Assembly (NCBI RefSeq): GCF_010672525.1
Contig: NZ_JAAHGH010000016.1
Span: 1-64,000, forward strand
From: Okeania sp. SIO2B3
GTDB lineage: Bacteria; Cyanobacteriota; Cyanobacteriia; Cyanobacteriales; Microcoleaceae
Direction of reading: 5' to 3'
Length of the DNA: 64,000 nt
Position numbers and translations under genes: made by a program. The number at the start of each line of letters is the position of its first letter. Within the stretch, counting starts at the first letter, position 1. The notes beneath the pieces were generated by a model. The model was not told where the DNA came from, made no database searches, and worked only from the letters and a program-made list of their open reading frames with translations. Shown here one piece after another: positions 1-9,765 of this stretch.

Positions 1-60
1 GGAGAAAATTGTATTGAAAAATACACGCAAGTGTGAGGACTGTAGACAAAATTCTTACTT

Positions 61-127
61 CCCCCTCTTCCCCCTCTTCCCCCTCTTCCCCCTCTTCCCC
101 CTCTTCCCCCTCTTCCCCCTCTTCCCC
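61..127. repeat. 9-bp tandem repeat (CCCCCTCTT)n
   Basis: About seven and a half copies of a 9-bp unit, CCCCCTCTT, run head to tail. Read on the plus strand they give a Phe-Pro-Leu repeat inside an 86-codon open frame, but nothing else in that frame looks like a protein, so I treat it as simple sequence and not as a gene. The remaining bases up to the first gene at 381 show no feature I can name. Confidence 0.9.
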
Positions 128-380
128 ACCTTCCTACAAGGGTTTCAGGAGTTCCTTATAAGGGATAGGTGTTTTAACCGGGGAATGAAAACAAGGGAGT
201 CGTTTAGACTAGACAACTTTAGTTGTGCTGTGCTATTTTTTTTAACAAAAAGTAAGCAGAACGCTAGGCATTAGCCTTCGCCGACTGTGTAGGGGCACCG
301 CGGAAATTGTCCCCAAAGAATATATCTTTGGTCAGCTAAGAATAGACGAAGCAACAAGGATTTATCGGTGTTGCGTAGTA

Positions 381-2192
381 TCAACTTAGAATCCCCTCGG
401 CTTCAGCCAGGGGAGTAGTCAACCAACGCCATATCTGCCAATAAAATAGAAGTTCTATATCATCAGAAAATTTCTTGGGGTTGGCCTTAATTAATTTCTG
501 GACACGGAGAACTCCATCAGGATTAAGGTCTGGATGTTCTGGGTTTACCATAGCAATGACTTGATTTATGAATTTGCTACGGTTAAAAAATTGATGATGA
601 AGTGGTACTTTCAAAAGTCGCAGTAAACCACGTCCCAATTTTACTTTGGCAACGGAAGACTGAAGTTTGTAGGCTGTATTAAAAAAATCATACCAGGGGG
701 AAAATGCTTGAGGAGGTACTAATTTTCCCCCAGAAACAAATGGAACTGTGAGTAGTTCAGGAAAATGATTCTGGAATATTTGAAGATATAACCGATAGTT
801 ACCTTTTACTTCAAATGGAAGGGAGGCAACTATATTACAAAAATCTTTACTAAGTCCAGGTGTGAAATTAGGTAATACATTGGTATAAACTTGGAGAGGA
901 TTAGGCGCAATTCTGTGACGTATTCGATTACGCATGATAAATTCGGCTACACCATAGGTATTGTTTTCATAGAGGGATTTTTCATTTTCTAGAGTATCAA
1001 TAAAATTATCGTATATATTTTGAGCCAGTCTTAGGGGAAAAATACGTTTAATGGCAAGCCATTTTGAGGACTCAGGAGGTTTGATCCAATTGTTTAGATA
1101 TTCACTGAAACCACCTAATGGTTGACTACTTTTTAAGTTTGTTCCAAAATAACATCCCTCCCACACAGCACCCATACTAGGCTCCAAATGTTGCAATACC
1201 TGAGAAATAAATAAAAACAAACTGGGTGTCGCCACCTCATTCATCACCAGATAATCCAAATAAGCCTGAGATGAGAAAAAATCTGGGTCAGAAGACATCC
1301 TTTTTACCGACACCCCTACCTTCTTAGCCACCCACTCCCCATAAATACCATCAGCGCCAAAAAATTCATCCTCATGGGTCAGAATAACTGCCTGAGCATC
1401 AATACCCATTTTATAAAGCAAGGCCAACAATAACCTAGAATCAAATCCACCACTTAATAATATTGTTCCTGGTTGGTGATAAGCCAGATAACCTTTGATA
1501 TTCTGTTCCAATAGCTCAATTATCTGTCCCGTATCTACATCGGCCAAACTTTTTTCAGGTTGAGGTTCGGGCCAATGCCAATAATGCTTTTCTTCCAGGC
1601 GATCGCTACGATGGTCATAAATCAAAATCGCACCGGGAGGTACACGCTTAACTTGATCAAGAGTAGTATCATTGCCCAAGGTATGACCAAAGGTTACAAA
1701 AGCACCCCAAGCACCAGGGTTCATTTCTAAATCTATTAATCCACTAGCAGCGATCGCTTTAATTTCACTGGCCACCAACAATTTGCCGGATACCCTGGCC
1801 ATATACAGAGGCTGCATCCCCAGAATATCGGTAACGATCGCTAATTTATTTGCTTTTTGGTCCCAATATAAAGCTGCAAAAGCTCCATCAAATTCTGTTA
1901 ATGCTTCAGCAGCGGTCAGATAATCTAATTCGACAATTTGATTTAATTTTTGTTCTAAATTCCCATTAGTAAAAATAGGTATTCCGGCAATAATTAACTG
2001 ATTATTAGTAGTACCTGTTCGGTGTAGAGAGATATTACCAGTAGTTCCTGTAGCGGTGGTAATTTTTGCTAAAAAACCACCAGAAATTTTGAATATTTCT
2101 GACTTGTTTAACTGCGCTCTAATTTGAGCATTAGTCATTGATGTTATTGTCTGTTGCTGACAATTCTCTCCAAATATTCCTGCTAGTTTCAT
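381..2192 (-). CDS. Asparagine synthase-like protein without the N-terminal nucleophile Cys
   Basis: This 603-residue protein has the two-domain layout of AsnB-type asparagine synthetases: an N-terminal Ntn-like half and a C-terminal PP-loop ATPase half. The PP-loop motif SGGFDSRLLLALL is near residue 245. True glutamine-dependent enzymes begin Met-Cys-Gly-Ile, with Cys exposed as the glutaminase nucleophile. Here the start is MKLAGIFGE, so the Cys is missing and glutamine hydrolysis is unlikely. The family includes amidotransferase-like and beta-lactam-synthetase-like proteins that use the PP-loop to adenylate a carboxyl group. It is separated by 3 bp from the adenylate-forming gene upstream and lies in a run of glycosyltransferases, so modification of a polysaccharide or of a small acid in that pathway is my inference. 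The substrate is unknown. Confidence 0.85.
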   Translation of the reverse strand: MKLAGIFGENCQQQTITSMTNAQIRAQLNKSEIFKISGGFLAKITTATGTTGNISLHRTGTTNNQLIIAGIPIFTNGNLEQKLNQIVELDYLTAAEALTEFDGAFAALYWDQKANKLAIVTDILGMQPLYMARVSGKLLVASEIKAIAASGLIDLEMNPGAWGAFVTFGHTLGNDTTLDQVKRVPPGAILIYDHRSDRLEEKHYWHWPEPQPEKSLADVDTGQIIELLEQNIKGYLAYHQPGTILLSGGFDSRLLLALLYKMGIDAQAVILTHEDEFFGADGIYGEWVAKKVGVSVKRMSSDPDFFSSQAYLDYLVMNEVATPSLFLFISQVLQHLEPSMGAVWEGCYFGTNLKSSQPLGGFSEYLNNWIKPPESSKWLAIKRIFPLRLAQNIYDNFIDTLENEKSLYENNTYGVAEFIMRNRIRHRIAPNPLQVYTNVLPNFTPGLSKDFCNIVASLPFEVKGNYRLYLQIFQNHFPELLTVPFVSGGKLVPPQAFSPWYDFFNTAYKLQSSVAKVKLGRGLLRLLKVPLHHQFFNRSKFINQVIAMVNPEHPDLNPDGVLRVQKLIKANPKKFSDDIELLFYWQIWRWLTTPLAEAEGILS

Positions 2193-2195
2193 TGT

Positions 2196-3539
2196 TCAAA
2201 TTTCCACTAAACTACGAGTATAAAGAAGCTTACCTTGGGGTGTTCTGGGTACTTCTTCTACTTGATGCCATTTTATCTCACATTTTTCACCCATAGCCTG
2301 TTTAATTTTATCGCAAATTTCTGCCATTTCATCCTCCACAGGTTGACCGATAGGCACATAATAAATATCTATTTTTTCAAATTCTGTTTGTAATACTTGA
2401 AATTCATCTATCCAATTTCTGAAATAAAATTGACGAGTAAAATATCCCCCATCTACTAGGGTTCCTTCTCTGGTAAGAAAATGGTCTTTGACTCTACCAG
2501 TAATTTTTTCTAAAGTCGGTAATTTACTACCACAATTACAAGGTTTACCTAAAATTCCTGTATCACCAATTTCATAACGAATTAAAGGCATAGAATAATT
2601 ATGTAAAGTTGTGATTAAAATTCTGCCTTCTTCTCCAGGCTGTACGGGTTTATTATTTTTATCCACAACTTCTAAGTAATTATTAAAATTAAAAATGTGG
2701 ATTTTTCCTTTTGCACATTCACCAGCGATCGCTCCTACTTCTCTAGAACCATAAAAGTCGTAAATTTTGCAGTTAAAAACATCTTCTATTAGTTCTCGCA
2801 TGAATTGTCGTAAAGTTTCAGCAGAAGTATATATTTTTTTTGGGCTGTGAATTGATAAATTATTTTCTTTAACAAATTTGGCTAACTGATATAGAGAACC
2901 TGCATAAGATTTAATTAATTTTGGTTTTTTATGATTAATTACCTCTACATATCTATGCAAATCCTTATTTGTCATTTTGAAAGAATTTAAGAAGGTTTTC
3001 TGAGGCTGAATTATACTTAATAACTTTTGTCTATTTGTCAAATTCTTTTTCTTAGTTTGCTGCTGAATGTCTGTTTGAGAACCCCACAAAATAACTTGAG
3101 AAGTAGCCACTGGTTCAATATCTAAAAATTGGCGATAAAAAAATAATTCTGTAGCCTCTCGCCATTCTTCATATTCAGCATCTTGAATTACTTGTAATGG
3201 TTTTCCTGTGGAACCACCAGAACTATTAAAATAATAACCACGACTTGCCAAATCATCTGACTTGAGATTGTCAAAATTTTCCCGAATAATTGATTTAGTT
3301 AAAATCGGCAATTCAGAAAAGTTAGAACTATTGTAGCTGTGACTAGAGATTAAATTTTTGTAGTAGGGAATATGTGCTGTGGCATATTCTAGTAATGCAG
3401 ATAAATAACTATTTGTTCTTGCTGGAGAATCATTAATTATTTGCTCATACAAAACCTCCCTTAAACCTAGCTTTTTAGAGGTTAATTTTCTATAAATTTT
3501 GCGTGCCGAAACATAGACTTGACTAGGAATATCCATCAT
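2196..3539 (-). CDS. CapK/PaaK-like adenylate-forming enzyme (phenylacetate-CoA ligase family)
   Basis: A 447-residue member of the ANL adenylate-forming superfamily. Visible motifs are the phosphate-binding SSGGSTGKP (about residues 104-112), YGSREVG in the middle, and IRYEIGDTG, the usual ATP-binding Asp region, before a small C-terminal domain that ends with EEVPRTPQGKLLYTRSLVE. The CNCGSKLP motif near residue 335 has Cys residues typical of this CapK-like branch. Such genes are common in capsule and exopolysaccharide loci and probably activate an acyl group for transfer to sugar, but the substrate cannot be read from sequence. The stop is 3 bp from the start of the asparagine-synthase-like gene, so the two are very likely cotranscribed. 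Confidence 0.85.
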   Translation of the reverse strand: MMDIPSQVYVSARKIYRKLTSKKLGLREVLYEQIINDSPARTNSYLSALLEYATAHIPYYKNLISSHSYNSSNFSELPILTKSIIRENFDNLKSDDLASRGYYFNSSGGSTGKPLQVIQDAEYEEWREATELFFYRQFLDIEPVATSQVILWGSQTDIQQQTKKKNLTNRQKLLSIIQPQKTFLNSFKMTNKDLHRYVEVINHKKPKLIKSYAGSLYQLAKFVKENNLSIHSPKKIYTSAETLRQFMRELIEDVFNCKIYDFYGSREVGAIAGECAKGKIHIFNFNNYLEVVDKNNKPVQPGEEGRILITTLHNYSMPLIRYEIGDTGILGKPCNCGSKLPTLEKITGRVKDHFLTREGTLVDGGYFTRQFYFRNWIDEFQVLQTEFEKIDIYYVPIGQPVEDEMAEICDKIKQAMGEKCEIKWHQVEEVPRTPQGKLLYTRSLVEI

Positions 3540-3716
3540 AAAAAAAGAATATTTAAAAAACAGAAAAATTTCCGCAAAATATAGTGTTTCTCAAGTCAGA
3601 GATTGAATGTATTAGTCGAAGGAAAGGTTAAGACAGATCGACAGCTTAAAACTCAGACAACGTAAGATTTTTCCTTCTTCCTTCTTCCTTCTTTCTTCTT
3701 CCTTCTGCTATATAGC

Positions 3717-4820
3717 CTAAGTTAAGCCTAAAAATTCGAGATATTGTTGAGCAACATTTTCTACTTTAAATTGTTCCAGCCAAGCTGAATCGACTTGCCG
3801 AGAATTACCTGATAATATATCTAAAATTTCCTTTGCTATAGCCTCATAATCTCCCACTGGTACAAGGGAACCATATTTACCACCATCGAGAATTTCTTCA
3901 GGGCCACAAAGACAATTCGTAGAAATTACAGGAGTTCCTAAAGCTAATGCTTCTATCAATACATTTGGTAAGCCTTCCCAGAGAGAAGATAGTACAAATA
4001 CTGCTGCTTTTTTGAGGTAGGGATAAGGGTTATCAGCAAATCCTGGTAAAGCTACATCATTTTCTATATCTAATTCCTTAATTAAGGCTTGAAGTTGTAC
4101 TTTTTCACGCCCCTTACCCAAAATCATCAAGCGACATGGCTTTGTCTGACGCACTTTAGCAAAAGCTTTGATTAGAGTTGAAAAGTTTTTTTGTGGATCT
4201 AATCTCCCGACCCCAAGCACTACAGGTGGTTGTCCTAGCTGAAACCAAGGATGGTCTAAAGTTTGTTGCGATTTTTCAAATATGTCAGGAGTAATAGTGG
4301 GGTTGTAAATAACTTTGATGCGCTTTGGAGAAATACCAGTAATATTAGCTAAATCTTGAGCTACGCCGTTAGAATTTGCGAGAATGCCATCTGCCAGAGG
4401 GTATAAAAGTTTTGTACTAATAGTTGACCACTTCTCGCTACTGGGTTCATTTCCAGCGTGCATTGATAAAGCATTACGTTCTGAAACTATTACTCGCGTA
4501 TTTACAAAGGCCAAAAGCTTTGCCAAAATAGCTATTTCATTAGGATAATGCAAAAAGGAAAGCAAAACTTTTGGGCGTTCCTGCCGTAGATAACGCACTA
4601 ACTTGGGAAGACCTGCTAAAGTTTTCTTAGTCTTAAGGTCAATAATTCTAACTTCTGGTGGTACTTCTAATAAATATGGTCCTTCTGCCATATTCATCAC
4701 TAAATCTACTTTTACCCCTTGTTGAATAAAAGCTGGCATTAAATTTACGAGTACACGCTCTGCACCACCACCATATAAGAAGCGGATATGTATAGCTAGA
4801 TGGGTTTGAGTTGTGGACAT
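3717..4820 (-). CDS. Glycosyltransferase family 4
   Basis: A 367-residue GT-B fold glycosyltransferase of family GT4. The N-terminus carries the donor-side signature RFLYGGGAERVLVNLM, the middle has GVGRLDPQKNFSTLIKAFA, and the C-terminal half has the SSLWEGLPNVLIEALALGTP segment with the Glu residues that contact the nucleotide sugar. No signal peptide or membrane helix is seen, so it acts at the cytoplasmic face. The next gene upstream (HpsE-like GT2) ends 10 bp before its start, which suggests one operon with the two enzymes downstream. The role is most likely addition of one sugar to an extracellular polysaccharide repeat unit. Confidence 0.9.
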   Translation of the reverse strand: MSTTQTHLAIHIRFLYGGGAERVLVNLMPAFIQQGVKVDLVMNMAEGPYLLEVPPEVRIIDLKTKKTLAGLPKLVRYLRQERPKVLLSFLHYPNEIAILAKLLAFVNTRVIVSERNALSMHAGNEPSSEKWSTISTKLLYPLADGILANSNGVAQDLANITGISPKRIKVIYNPTITPDIFEKSQQTLDHPWFQLGQPPVVLGVGRLDPQKNFSTLIKAFAKVRQTKPCRLMILGKGREKVQLQALIKELDIENDVALPGFADNPYPYLKKAAVFVLSSLWEGLPNVLIEALALGTPVISTNCLCGPEEILDGGKYGSLVPVGDYEAIAKEILDILSGNSRQVDSAWLEQFKVENVAQQYLEFLGLT

Positions 4821-4830
4821 ACTTTAGCCT

Positions 4831-5823
4831 CTACTGCTGAGAGAACGATTTGTATTTTTTCATCATAACTTGCTTGCTTCCTGTCACCATTTTTTTTAAA
4901 TAATAAAAAGGACTAAGCAAACTTCCCCATAAAAATTCAAATTTGAATGCTGCAATTAAGTTTTTTTTCACCTGAAACCTGTTCTTAATTAAAAGTAATA
5001 AAATTCGTTTAATATTTCCTAGTATAGTCTTCAGAAAAATCAAGGGTTTCTGCCAATTTTTAGCATTAATCATTAGTAGTTGAAAAGTTGCTAAACCTAT
5101 ACCTTTTGCTAAAGGAATTAGATATTCTTTTTCTAAGCGGTGCTTGGGAATTTTATGGTGAATACACATAGTTGGATTGTACCAAATTTTCCACCCTCCT
5201 TTATGTAAATAGAGTAAAGCCTCATAGTCTTCACCCGCAACGATTGAATTTCCAACTCTTCCCACCAAAGCTAACCGAGTAGGAACATTTTCAGACCATG
5301 CTTGCTTTCTAACTACTAATCCAGCACCAGGAGGAAGCCTTAATTTTTCTGGTTCAAATAAGCAGGTTTCAGAACCATGTTTTCTAATAGCTAAAAAAGC
5401 TTGAATCGTATCAAATTTTTCTGGAGGATCGGCTTCAAAATAGCCCATTATTTTACCACTATATGCACCTGCTGTTTGATGTTCTTGACCAAATTTAACA
5501 GCTTCAATCACCCAATCTGGTTCTGGTAAGTTATCATCGTCAAGAAAACCGATAAAATTACCATTAGCTTCTTCAATTGCTTTTTGTCTAGCAAATGCTA
5601 ACCCTTGTTCTGCTTCAAAACAATATCTCAGTGGTATGTGATCTGGCCACTCATGTTGAAAACTATTAACAACTTGAGTAAGATTATCACTGCTATTATT
5701 GTCAACTACAATTACTTCCCAAGAAATATTCTCTGTATTAATTTGCGAACGTAGTTTCTCTAATACTATGGGTAATCTAGTAGCTCCATTATAGGTTGGT
5801 ATCGCAACGGTGAAGTCTAACAT
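4831..5823 (-). CDS. hpsE: HpsE-like glycosyltransferase family 2
   Basis: A 330-residue GT2 enzyme. It opens with FTVAIPTYNGATRLP, followed by VVDNNSSDNLTQVV and the metal-binding LDDDNLPEPDW near residue 95, all standard for the GT-A fold. The wider pattern (LRYCFEAEQGLAFARQKA, LPPGAGLVVRKQAW, GGWKIWYNPTM, IHHKIPKHRLEKEYL) is that of the cyanobacterial hormogonium polysaccharide enzyme HpsE. A paralogue lies at 11072-12085. HpsE is needed for the motility polysaccharide of filamentous cyanobacteria. It is the first gene of the minus-strand run, starting 280 bp from the divergent sulfotransferase. Confidence 0.9.
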   Translation of the reverse strand: MLDFTVAIPTYNGATRLPIVLEKLRSQINTENISWEVIVVDNNSSDNLTQVVNSFQHEWPDHIPLRYCFEAEQGLAFARQKAIEEANGNFIGFLDDDNLPEPDWVIEAVKFGQEHQTAGAYSGKIMGYFEADPPEKFDTIQAFLAIRKHGSETCLFEPEKLRLPPGAGLVVRKQAWSENVPTRLALVGRVGNSIVAGEDYEALLYLHKGGWKIWYNPTMCIHHKIPKHRLEKEYLIPLAKGIGLATFQLLMINAKNWQKPLIFLKTILGNIKRILLLLIKNRFQVKKNLIAAFKFEFLWGSLLSPFYYLKKMVTGSKQVMMKKYKSFSQQ

Positions 5824-6103
5824 TATTTTTCACTATGATATTTTTCTGTACAACCAAAATTAAAAACTCTATATAGTGTTTTCAAATGAGATGTAAATAT
5901 AGATTGAGTTTTTTTCTAATAAAAAAACGCTGTTTTAAGTCCATTATATTCTTGTTTTTATTACTATTTAATGCTGTTTTACCCTCTTTAATATTCCCTA
6001 TTCCCTTTTGCATAGCACTTGGTTTCCACATCCCATTCAGAAACGCTATATAATAGAGTAGTTTCATTCAATCAAAGTAAGCTGGCTCAAGTTTGAAAAT
6101 CAA

Positions 6104-7015
6104 ATGTTTCAAGATAACGTTTCTCCTGTCAATCTAATTTATATCCTGAGTTCTGGTCATAGTGGCAGTACCTTAACCGATCTGCTTCTAGGATCTCATA
6201 GTTGTGTTGAAAGTGTCGGGGAAATCTTCAAACTTTCTAGTTATCTTTCTGATAGTTCTAATATTCCTAATAAAAATAGGATTTGTACTTGTGGTACTTT
6301 AATCGACCATTGTCAGTATTGGCAGAGTGTAAAAACAAAACTAAGTCCATCAGTTATTAAAAAAATTAATGTTTTTGGAGATAACTTTACTAAACACAAT
6401 TATCAGCTAATTAAAACAATCCTTGATATATCAGGAAAATCTATTTTTGTGGATAGTTCTAAAAGTATTCCTAGACTTGAAAATTTTCTTAGGTCTAACT
6501 TATTTGTAATTCAGATTATTCACTTAATTAGGGATGGTCGTGCAGTAGGTTTTAGTTCTAAGTCTAAATATCAAAGAATATTGTCTGAATTAGAAGAGGT
6601 TAATCAAAACCTATTCCTAAGAATCAAGTATAAACTTCTCGACCGAAAGTACAAAAAGTACAATTTTTATAGCACTATTCGAGATTGGAGTTATTTTAAT
6701 CTTAAATGCCACAAGAAATTTGGTCATTTGCCAAATTATCATCTTTTAAGATATGAAGATTTGGTAAGTTCTCCTGAAAATACTATTAACGAAATCTTGC
6801 AAAAATGGAATCTAATTTTTGAACCAAGTCAGTTAGAATTTTATAAATTTAAGCATCATAACATCTCAGGAAATCGTATGCGAATGAAGCCAAACCAAAC
6901 GATTAAGCAAGATATTAAATATCTTGAAAAACTGTCTTTTTGGGAATGGTGGATAGGTACAGTACTAGCAAAAAATGAATTAGAATATTTTGGTTATTCC
7001 CTCAAGCGCTATTAA
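6104..7015 (+). CDS. Sulfotransferase family protein
   Basis: A 303-residue PAPS-dependent sulfotransferase. The 5'-phosphosulfate loop is seen as SSGHSGSTLTDLLLGSH (residues 15-31) and the 3'-phosphate-binding segment as IHLIRDGRAVGFSSK (about 142-156). CTCGTLIDHCQYW between the two suggests a Cys-rich insert found in some bacterial members. No signal peptide is present. With a second sulfotransferase downstream and glycosyltransferases all around, the acceptor is probably a sugar of a sulfated extracellular polysaccharide, although protein or lipid acceptors are possible. It is divergent from the hpsE-like operon. Confidence 0.85.
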   Translation: MFQDNVSPVNLIYILSSGHSGSTLTDLLLGSHSCVESVGEIFKLSSYLSDSSNIPNKNRICTCGTLIDHCQYWQSVKTKLSPSVIKKINVFGDNFTKHNYQLIKTILDISGKSIFVDSSKSIPRLENFLRSNLFVIQIIHLIRDGRAVGFSSKSKYQRILSELEEVNQNLFLRIKYKLLDRKYKKYNFYSTIRDWSYFNLKCHKKFGHLPNYHLLRYEDLVSSPENTINEILQKWNLIFEPSQLEFYKFKHHNISGNRMRMKPNQTIKQDIKYLEKLSFWEWWIGTVLAKNELEYFGYSLKRY

Positions 7016-7098
7016 CAATCAAAGACAATTTTTCATAACTTTAGACTAATGCAAATAATACAAGGGTATTATATCGAATCCGGTAGCATTTGTATAAT

Positions 7099-7327
7099 TA
7101 GGGTTTGCGCTTCACTAGTCTTTTAGTAGGAGGAGACAGGAGACAGGAGACAGGAGAAATGGCTTGGGAGCGAGGAGGTAGGAGTAAGAATTGTAAGAAT
7201 GATTTTTCTGACCACAATCCGCTCCTAAATTGAACCATTACCACTTAAAACCTCGCACTTTTTGATACTCAAAAAGGCACTTACCTTTATCTATAAAGAC
7301 TTTTAGATTTAATCAGCAAGCCCTAAT
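7099..7327 (+). repeat. Family-1 interspersed element, copy A (229 bp)
   Basis: Begins TAGGGTTTGCGCTTCACTAG, carries GGAGACA repeats, and ends AATCAGCAAGCCCTAAT. The same start and end occur at 31032, 31295, 39319 (reverse), 42850, 53842 and 56502. The outermost bases are complementary (TAGGG...CCCTA), as in a miniature transposable element. It has no coding potential. Confidence 0.85.
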
Positions 7328-7516
7328 TAGATAGTTAATTAGGAGTCACGAGTCAGGAGGTATTAGAGAATTTAGAAAGATTTGCGCTTTGGCCCTCAGA
7401 TGAAACATTTTTTTATACCGAACCCGAGCAAATTTGATATTACCTAGTTTTTTTTCTTCTTGTTTTGAAAAATGGTATAATAGCTATACATTACAAAGTT
7501 TTAAATTGAGTGATTT

Positions 7517-8479
7517 ATGGCTATTAACAAGTCACTAATAGAAGATCCTTTTTTGCTTGTGTACGATTCTAGATCCGGTTCCACTTTCCTATCAAATTTA
7601 CTCGTTAAGTCTGCACCGATTGCTATAGCACCAGAAAGTGATTTTATCAGCGCTATTATTCAGAATTACCGTCAGAAAATAATTACAGATAAACAAGATT
7701 TAGAAAACATTTTAGAAATTACATTTAGCGATCAAAAATTTAGTGATTGGAATCTGGATTGTGATGAAATATATAAGTATATTCAGCTTAATTCTCCCAC
7801 ATCAATACGCGATTTTATTTTACTAATTTGTACCTTATATAAGGAGAAAAAATTTCCAGATTCCAAAGTATTTGGTATCAAAAAATCAACTTATTTAAAA
7901 CTACATCGAACAATAAATAAACTCTTTCCCCAGTCTAAGTTTATTAGTATTGTTAGGGATGGTAGAGCTGTTTTTAACTCCAAAAAAAATAGTATTTACT
8001 CTGTAACTGGTAAACCTTTTGAAACCAACCCCTACTCAGCGGCATTAGAATGGTCGAAAATTCTCAAATTAATTCGAGAAGTCGATCAGAATTATCCTGG
8101 ACGGATGGCTATTGTCCAATATGAGCAGATGATTCAGGAACCAGAAGCAACTGTAAAAACCTTATGTCAATTTCTAGGAATCAAAAGTTCTGAAACTAAT
8201 AATCAATATTCTATTCCTGATCGCTATGGCAAAGATTTACATAAAAATATCCATAAAGAACCTTTGGTTGATCGTATTGAGGCATGGCAGCAGGATTTAT
8301 CAGATAGAGAAATTTTGGCTTTTGAAGTAGTTTCTCATCAAGATTTACTTCTGGAAAGCTATGAGCTGCTCCATTCCAGAGTAGTTGTTACTATGTTAGG
8401 TTTGTTCTGGAAAATATTTCTATATGTAAAAGTTTGTCTCAAAGAGTTTTTAATTTGGACAGGCATTAAGCAATATTAA
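7517..8479 (+). CDS. Sulfotransferase family protein (Stf0-like)
   Basis: A 320-residue protein with the sulfotransferase PAPS loop DSRSGSTFLSNLL at residues 17-29 and the 3'-phosphate-binding segment SIVRDGRAVFNSKKNS near residue 145. The RSGST variant resembles the Stf0/sulfotransferase_3 branch. MAIVQYEQMIQEPEATVKTLCQFLGI is the usual C-terminal acceptor-side helix region. It is cotranscribed with the GT4 gene that begins 28 bp later; GGAGAAATTAATATG supplies that gene's ribosome site. The acceptor is not evident. The neighbourhood argues for a glycan. Confidence 0.85.
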   Translation: MAINKSLIEDPFLLVYDSRSGSTFLSNLLVKSAPIAIAPESDFISAIIQNYRQKIITDKQDLENILEITFSDQKFSDWNLDCDEIYKYIQLNSPTSIRDFILLICTLYKEKKFPDSKVFGIKKSTYLKLHRTINKLFPQSKFISIVRDGRAVFNSKKNSIYSVTGKPFETNPYSAALEWSKILKLIREVDQNYPGRMAIVQYEQMIQEPEATVKTLCQFLGIKSSETNNQYSIPDRYGKDLHKNIHKEPLVDRIEAWQQDLSDREILAFEVVSHQDLLLESYELLHSRVVVTMLGLFWKIFLYVKVCLKEFLIWTGIKQY

Positions 8480-8507
8480 TCATATTATACAACTTGGAGA
8501 AATTAAT

Positions 8508-9761
8508 ATGACTACCCTCGAGTCACTCATTTACATTTCTACAGGGAATTTACCCTCCTTGTGGGCACATACAGTACAGACAGCAAAAATGTCTCAAGCT
8601 TTTTCTCAAAAAATTAAGCATTTTGAACTGGTGACCAGTGGAGATATCTGTTCGGCTTTCAGAGGAATGGATAAAGATTTTAAAGCCTGGTATAGCTTGG
8701 AAAGACCTTATAATCTAGTCCGTCTGCCTATGCACATTCAAGTAAATTATCCTTTTTCTAAATCTTATAGAAACTACTCATATTTTAGACTTGCAGCTCT
8801 ATATGCTTGTTGGAAGTTTCCCTCCTTGATTTATACTCGTAGCCCAGAGATTGTAGGCTTAATGACAAAATTTGGGATTCCTGTAATGTGGGAATGGCAT
8901 GAACCAATACAGCCTAATTCTCCATTAGTACCACTCCTGACCTCTAACTATTTAATCGGCTTTGTCACCTTGTCACCCTATTTAATGGACTCTTTACTCC
9001 AGTCTAAAATAAATCCGAATAAAGTGTTTATTAGCCCTAGTGCTGCAGATATTAGCACTTTTTTACCTGCTCAAAGTAAGACAGCAGCTCGCCAGAAACT
9101 AGGCTTACCACAAGATGCAAAAATTGTTGTGTATTCTGGACATTTATACGATTATAAAGGAATTCCTACTATCCTAGAAATAGCTCAACTTTTACCCGAA
9201 TGCCAGTTTCTTTTGGTGGGTGGCTGGCAAAAAGATGTTGAGAGAGTGCGTTTGTCTTGTCAACAGAGACATTTAACAAATATTCAATTAACAGGTCATG
9301 TCGCCCAATCTGAACTTGCAACATATTTATATGCCTCTGATATTTTTTTATTACCCACAAGTCAAACTTGGGCACTAGCTCAAACCACATCACCACTGAA
9401 GTTATTTGATTATATGGCCACAAACCGGCCAATTATTGCATCAGCTCTCCCAACGATTATGCAAACAGTAGAAGATCGAGAAACCGCACTTCTAGTTAAA
9501 TCAGATGAACCCAAAGCCTGGAAAGAAGCGATCGCTCAATTGTTAAAAGATCGAACCTTGAGTAAACGTCTTGCTAAGAAGGCTTTTCAAAAGGTTCAAA
9601 CTTTGACTTGGGACAGACGTGCCGATCAAATTTTAAAGTTTGCAACACATCAGTTACAAGGGATTGACTCGCAAAATTTACAACCTAGAATTAATCTGAT
9701 TCGTCATACAATTAAGCTTGTATACGGGAAACTAACTACTAAGTTCAAAGTAAATCCTTAA
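8508..9761 (+). CDS. Glycosyltransferase family 4
   Basis: A 417-residue GT-B glycosyltransferase. The N-terminal acceptor domain (IYISTGNLPSLWAHTVQ) has the pattern of GT4 enzymes. The C-terminal donor domain shows VVYSGHLYDYKGIPTILEIA, LLVGGW, and the nucleotide-binding TTSPLKLFDYMATNRPIIAS segment, where the usual EA is replaced by PLKLFDYM, as in many GT4 members. No membrane segment is seen. It starts 28 bp after the upstream sulfotransferase and probably shares its message. It could build the sugar that the sulfotransferases modify. Confidence 0.88.
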   Translation: MTTLESLIYISTGNLPSLWAHTVQTAKMSQAFSQKIKHFELVTSGDICSAFRGMDKDFKAWYSLERPYNLVRLPMHIQVNYPFSKSYRNYSYFRLAALYACWKFPSLIYTRSPEIVGLMTKFGIPVMWEWHEPIQPNSPLVPLLTSNYLIGFVTLSPYLMDSLLQSKINPNKVFISPSAADISTFLPAQSKTAARQKLGLPQDAKIVVYSGHLYDYKGIPTILEIAQLLPECQFLLVGGWQKDVERVRLSCQQRHLTNIQLTGHVAQSELATYLYASDIFLLPTSQTWALAQTTSPLKLFDYMATNRPIIASALPTIMQTVEDRETALLVKSDEPKAWKEAIAQLLKDRTLSKRLAKKAFQKVQTLTWDRRADQILKFATHQLQGIDSQNLQPRINLIRHTIKLVYGKLTTKFKVNP

Positions 9762-9765
9762 ATCT

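Noticed and set aside
14-274. 86-codon gene with Phe-Pro-Leu repeats
   Set aside because: The frame is only the reading of a 9-bp simple repeat plus unrelated flanking sequence.
5882-6067. 61-codon gene on the minus strand between hpsE and the sulfotransferase
   Set aside because: No motif, no clear ribosome site, and it covers the region where two divergent promoters must lie.
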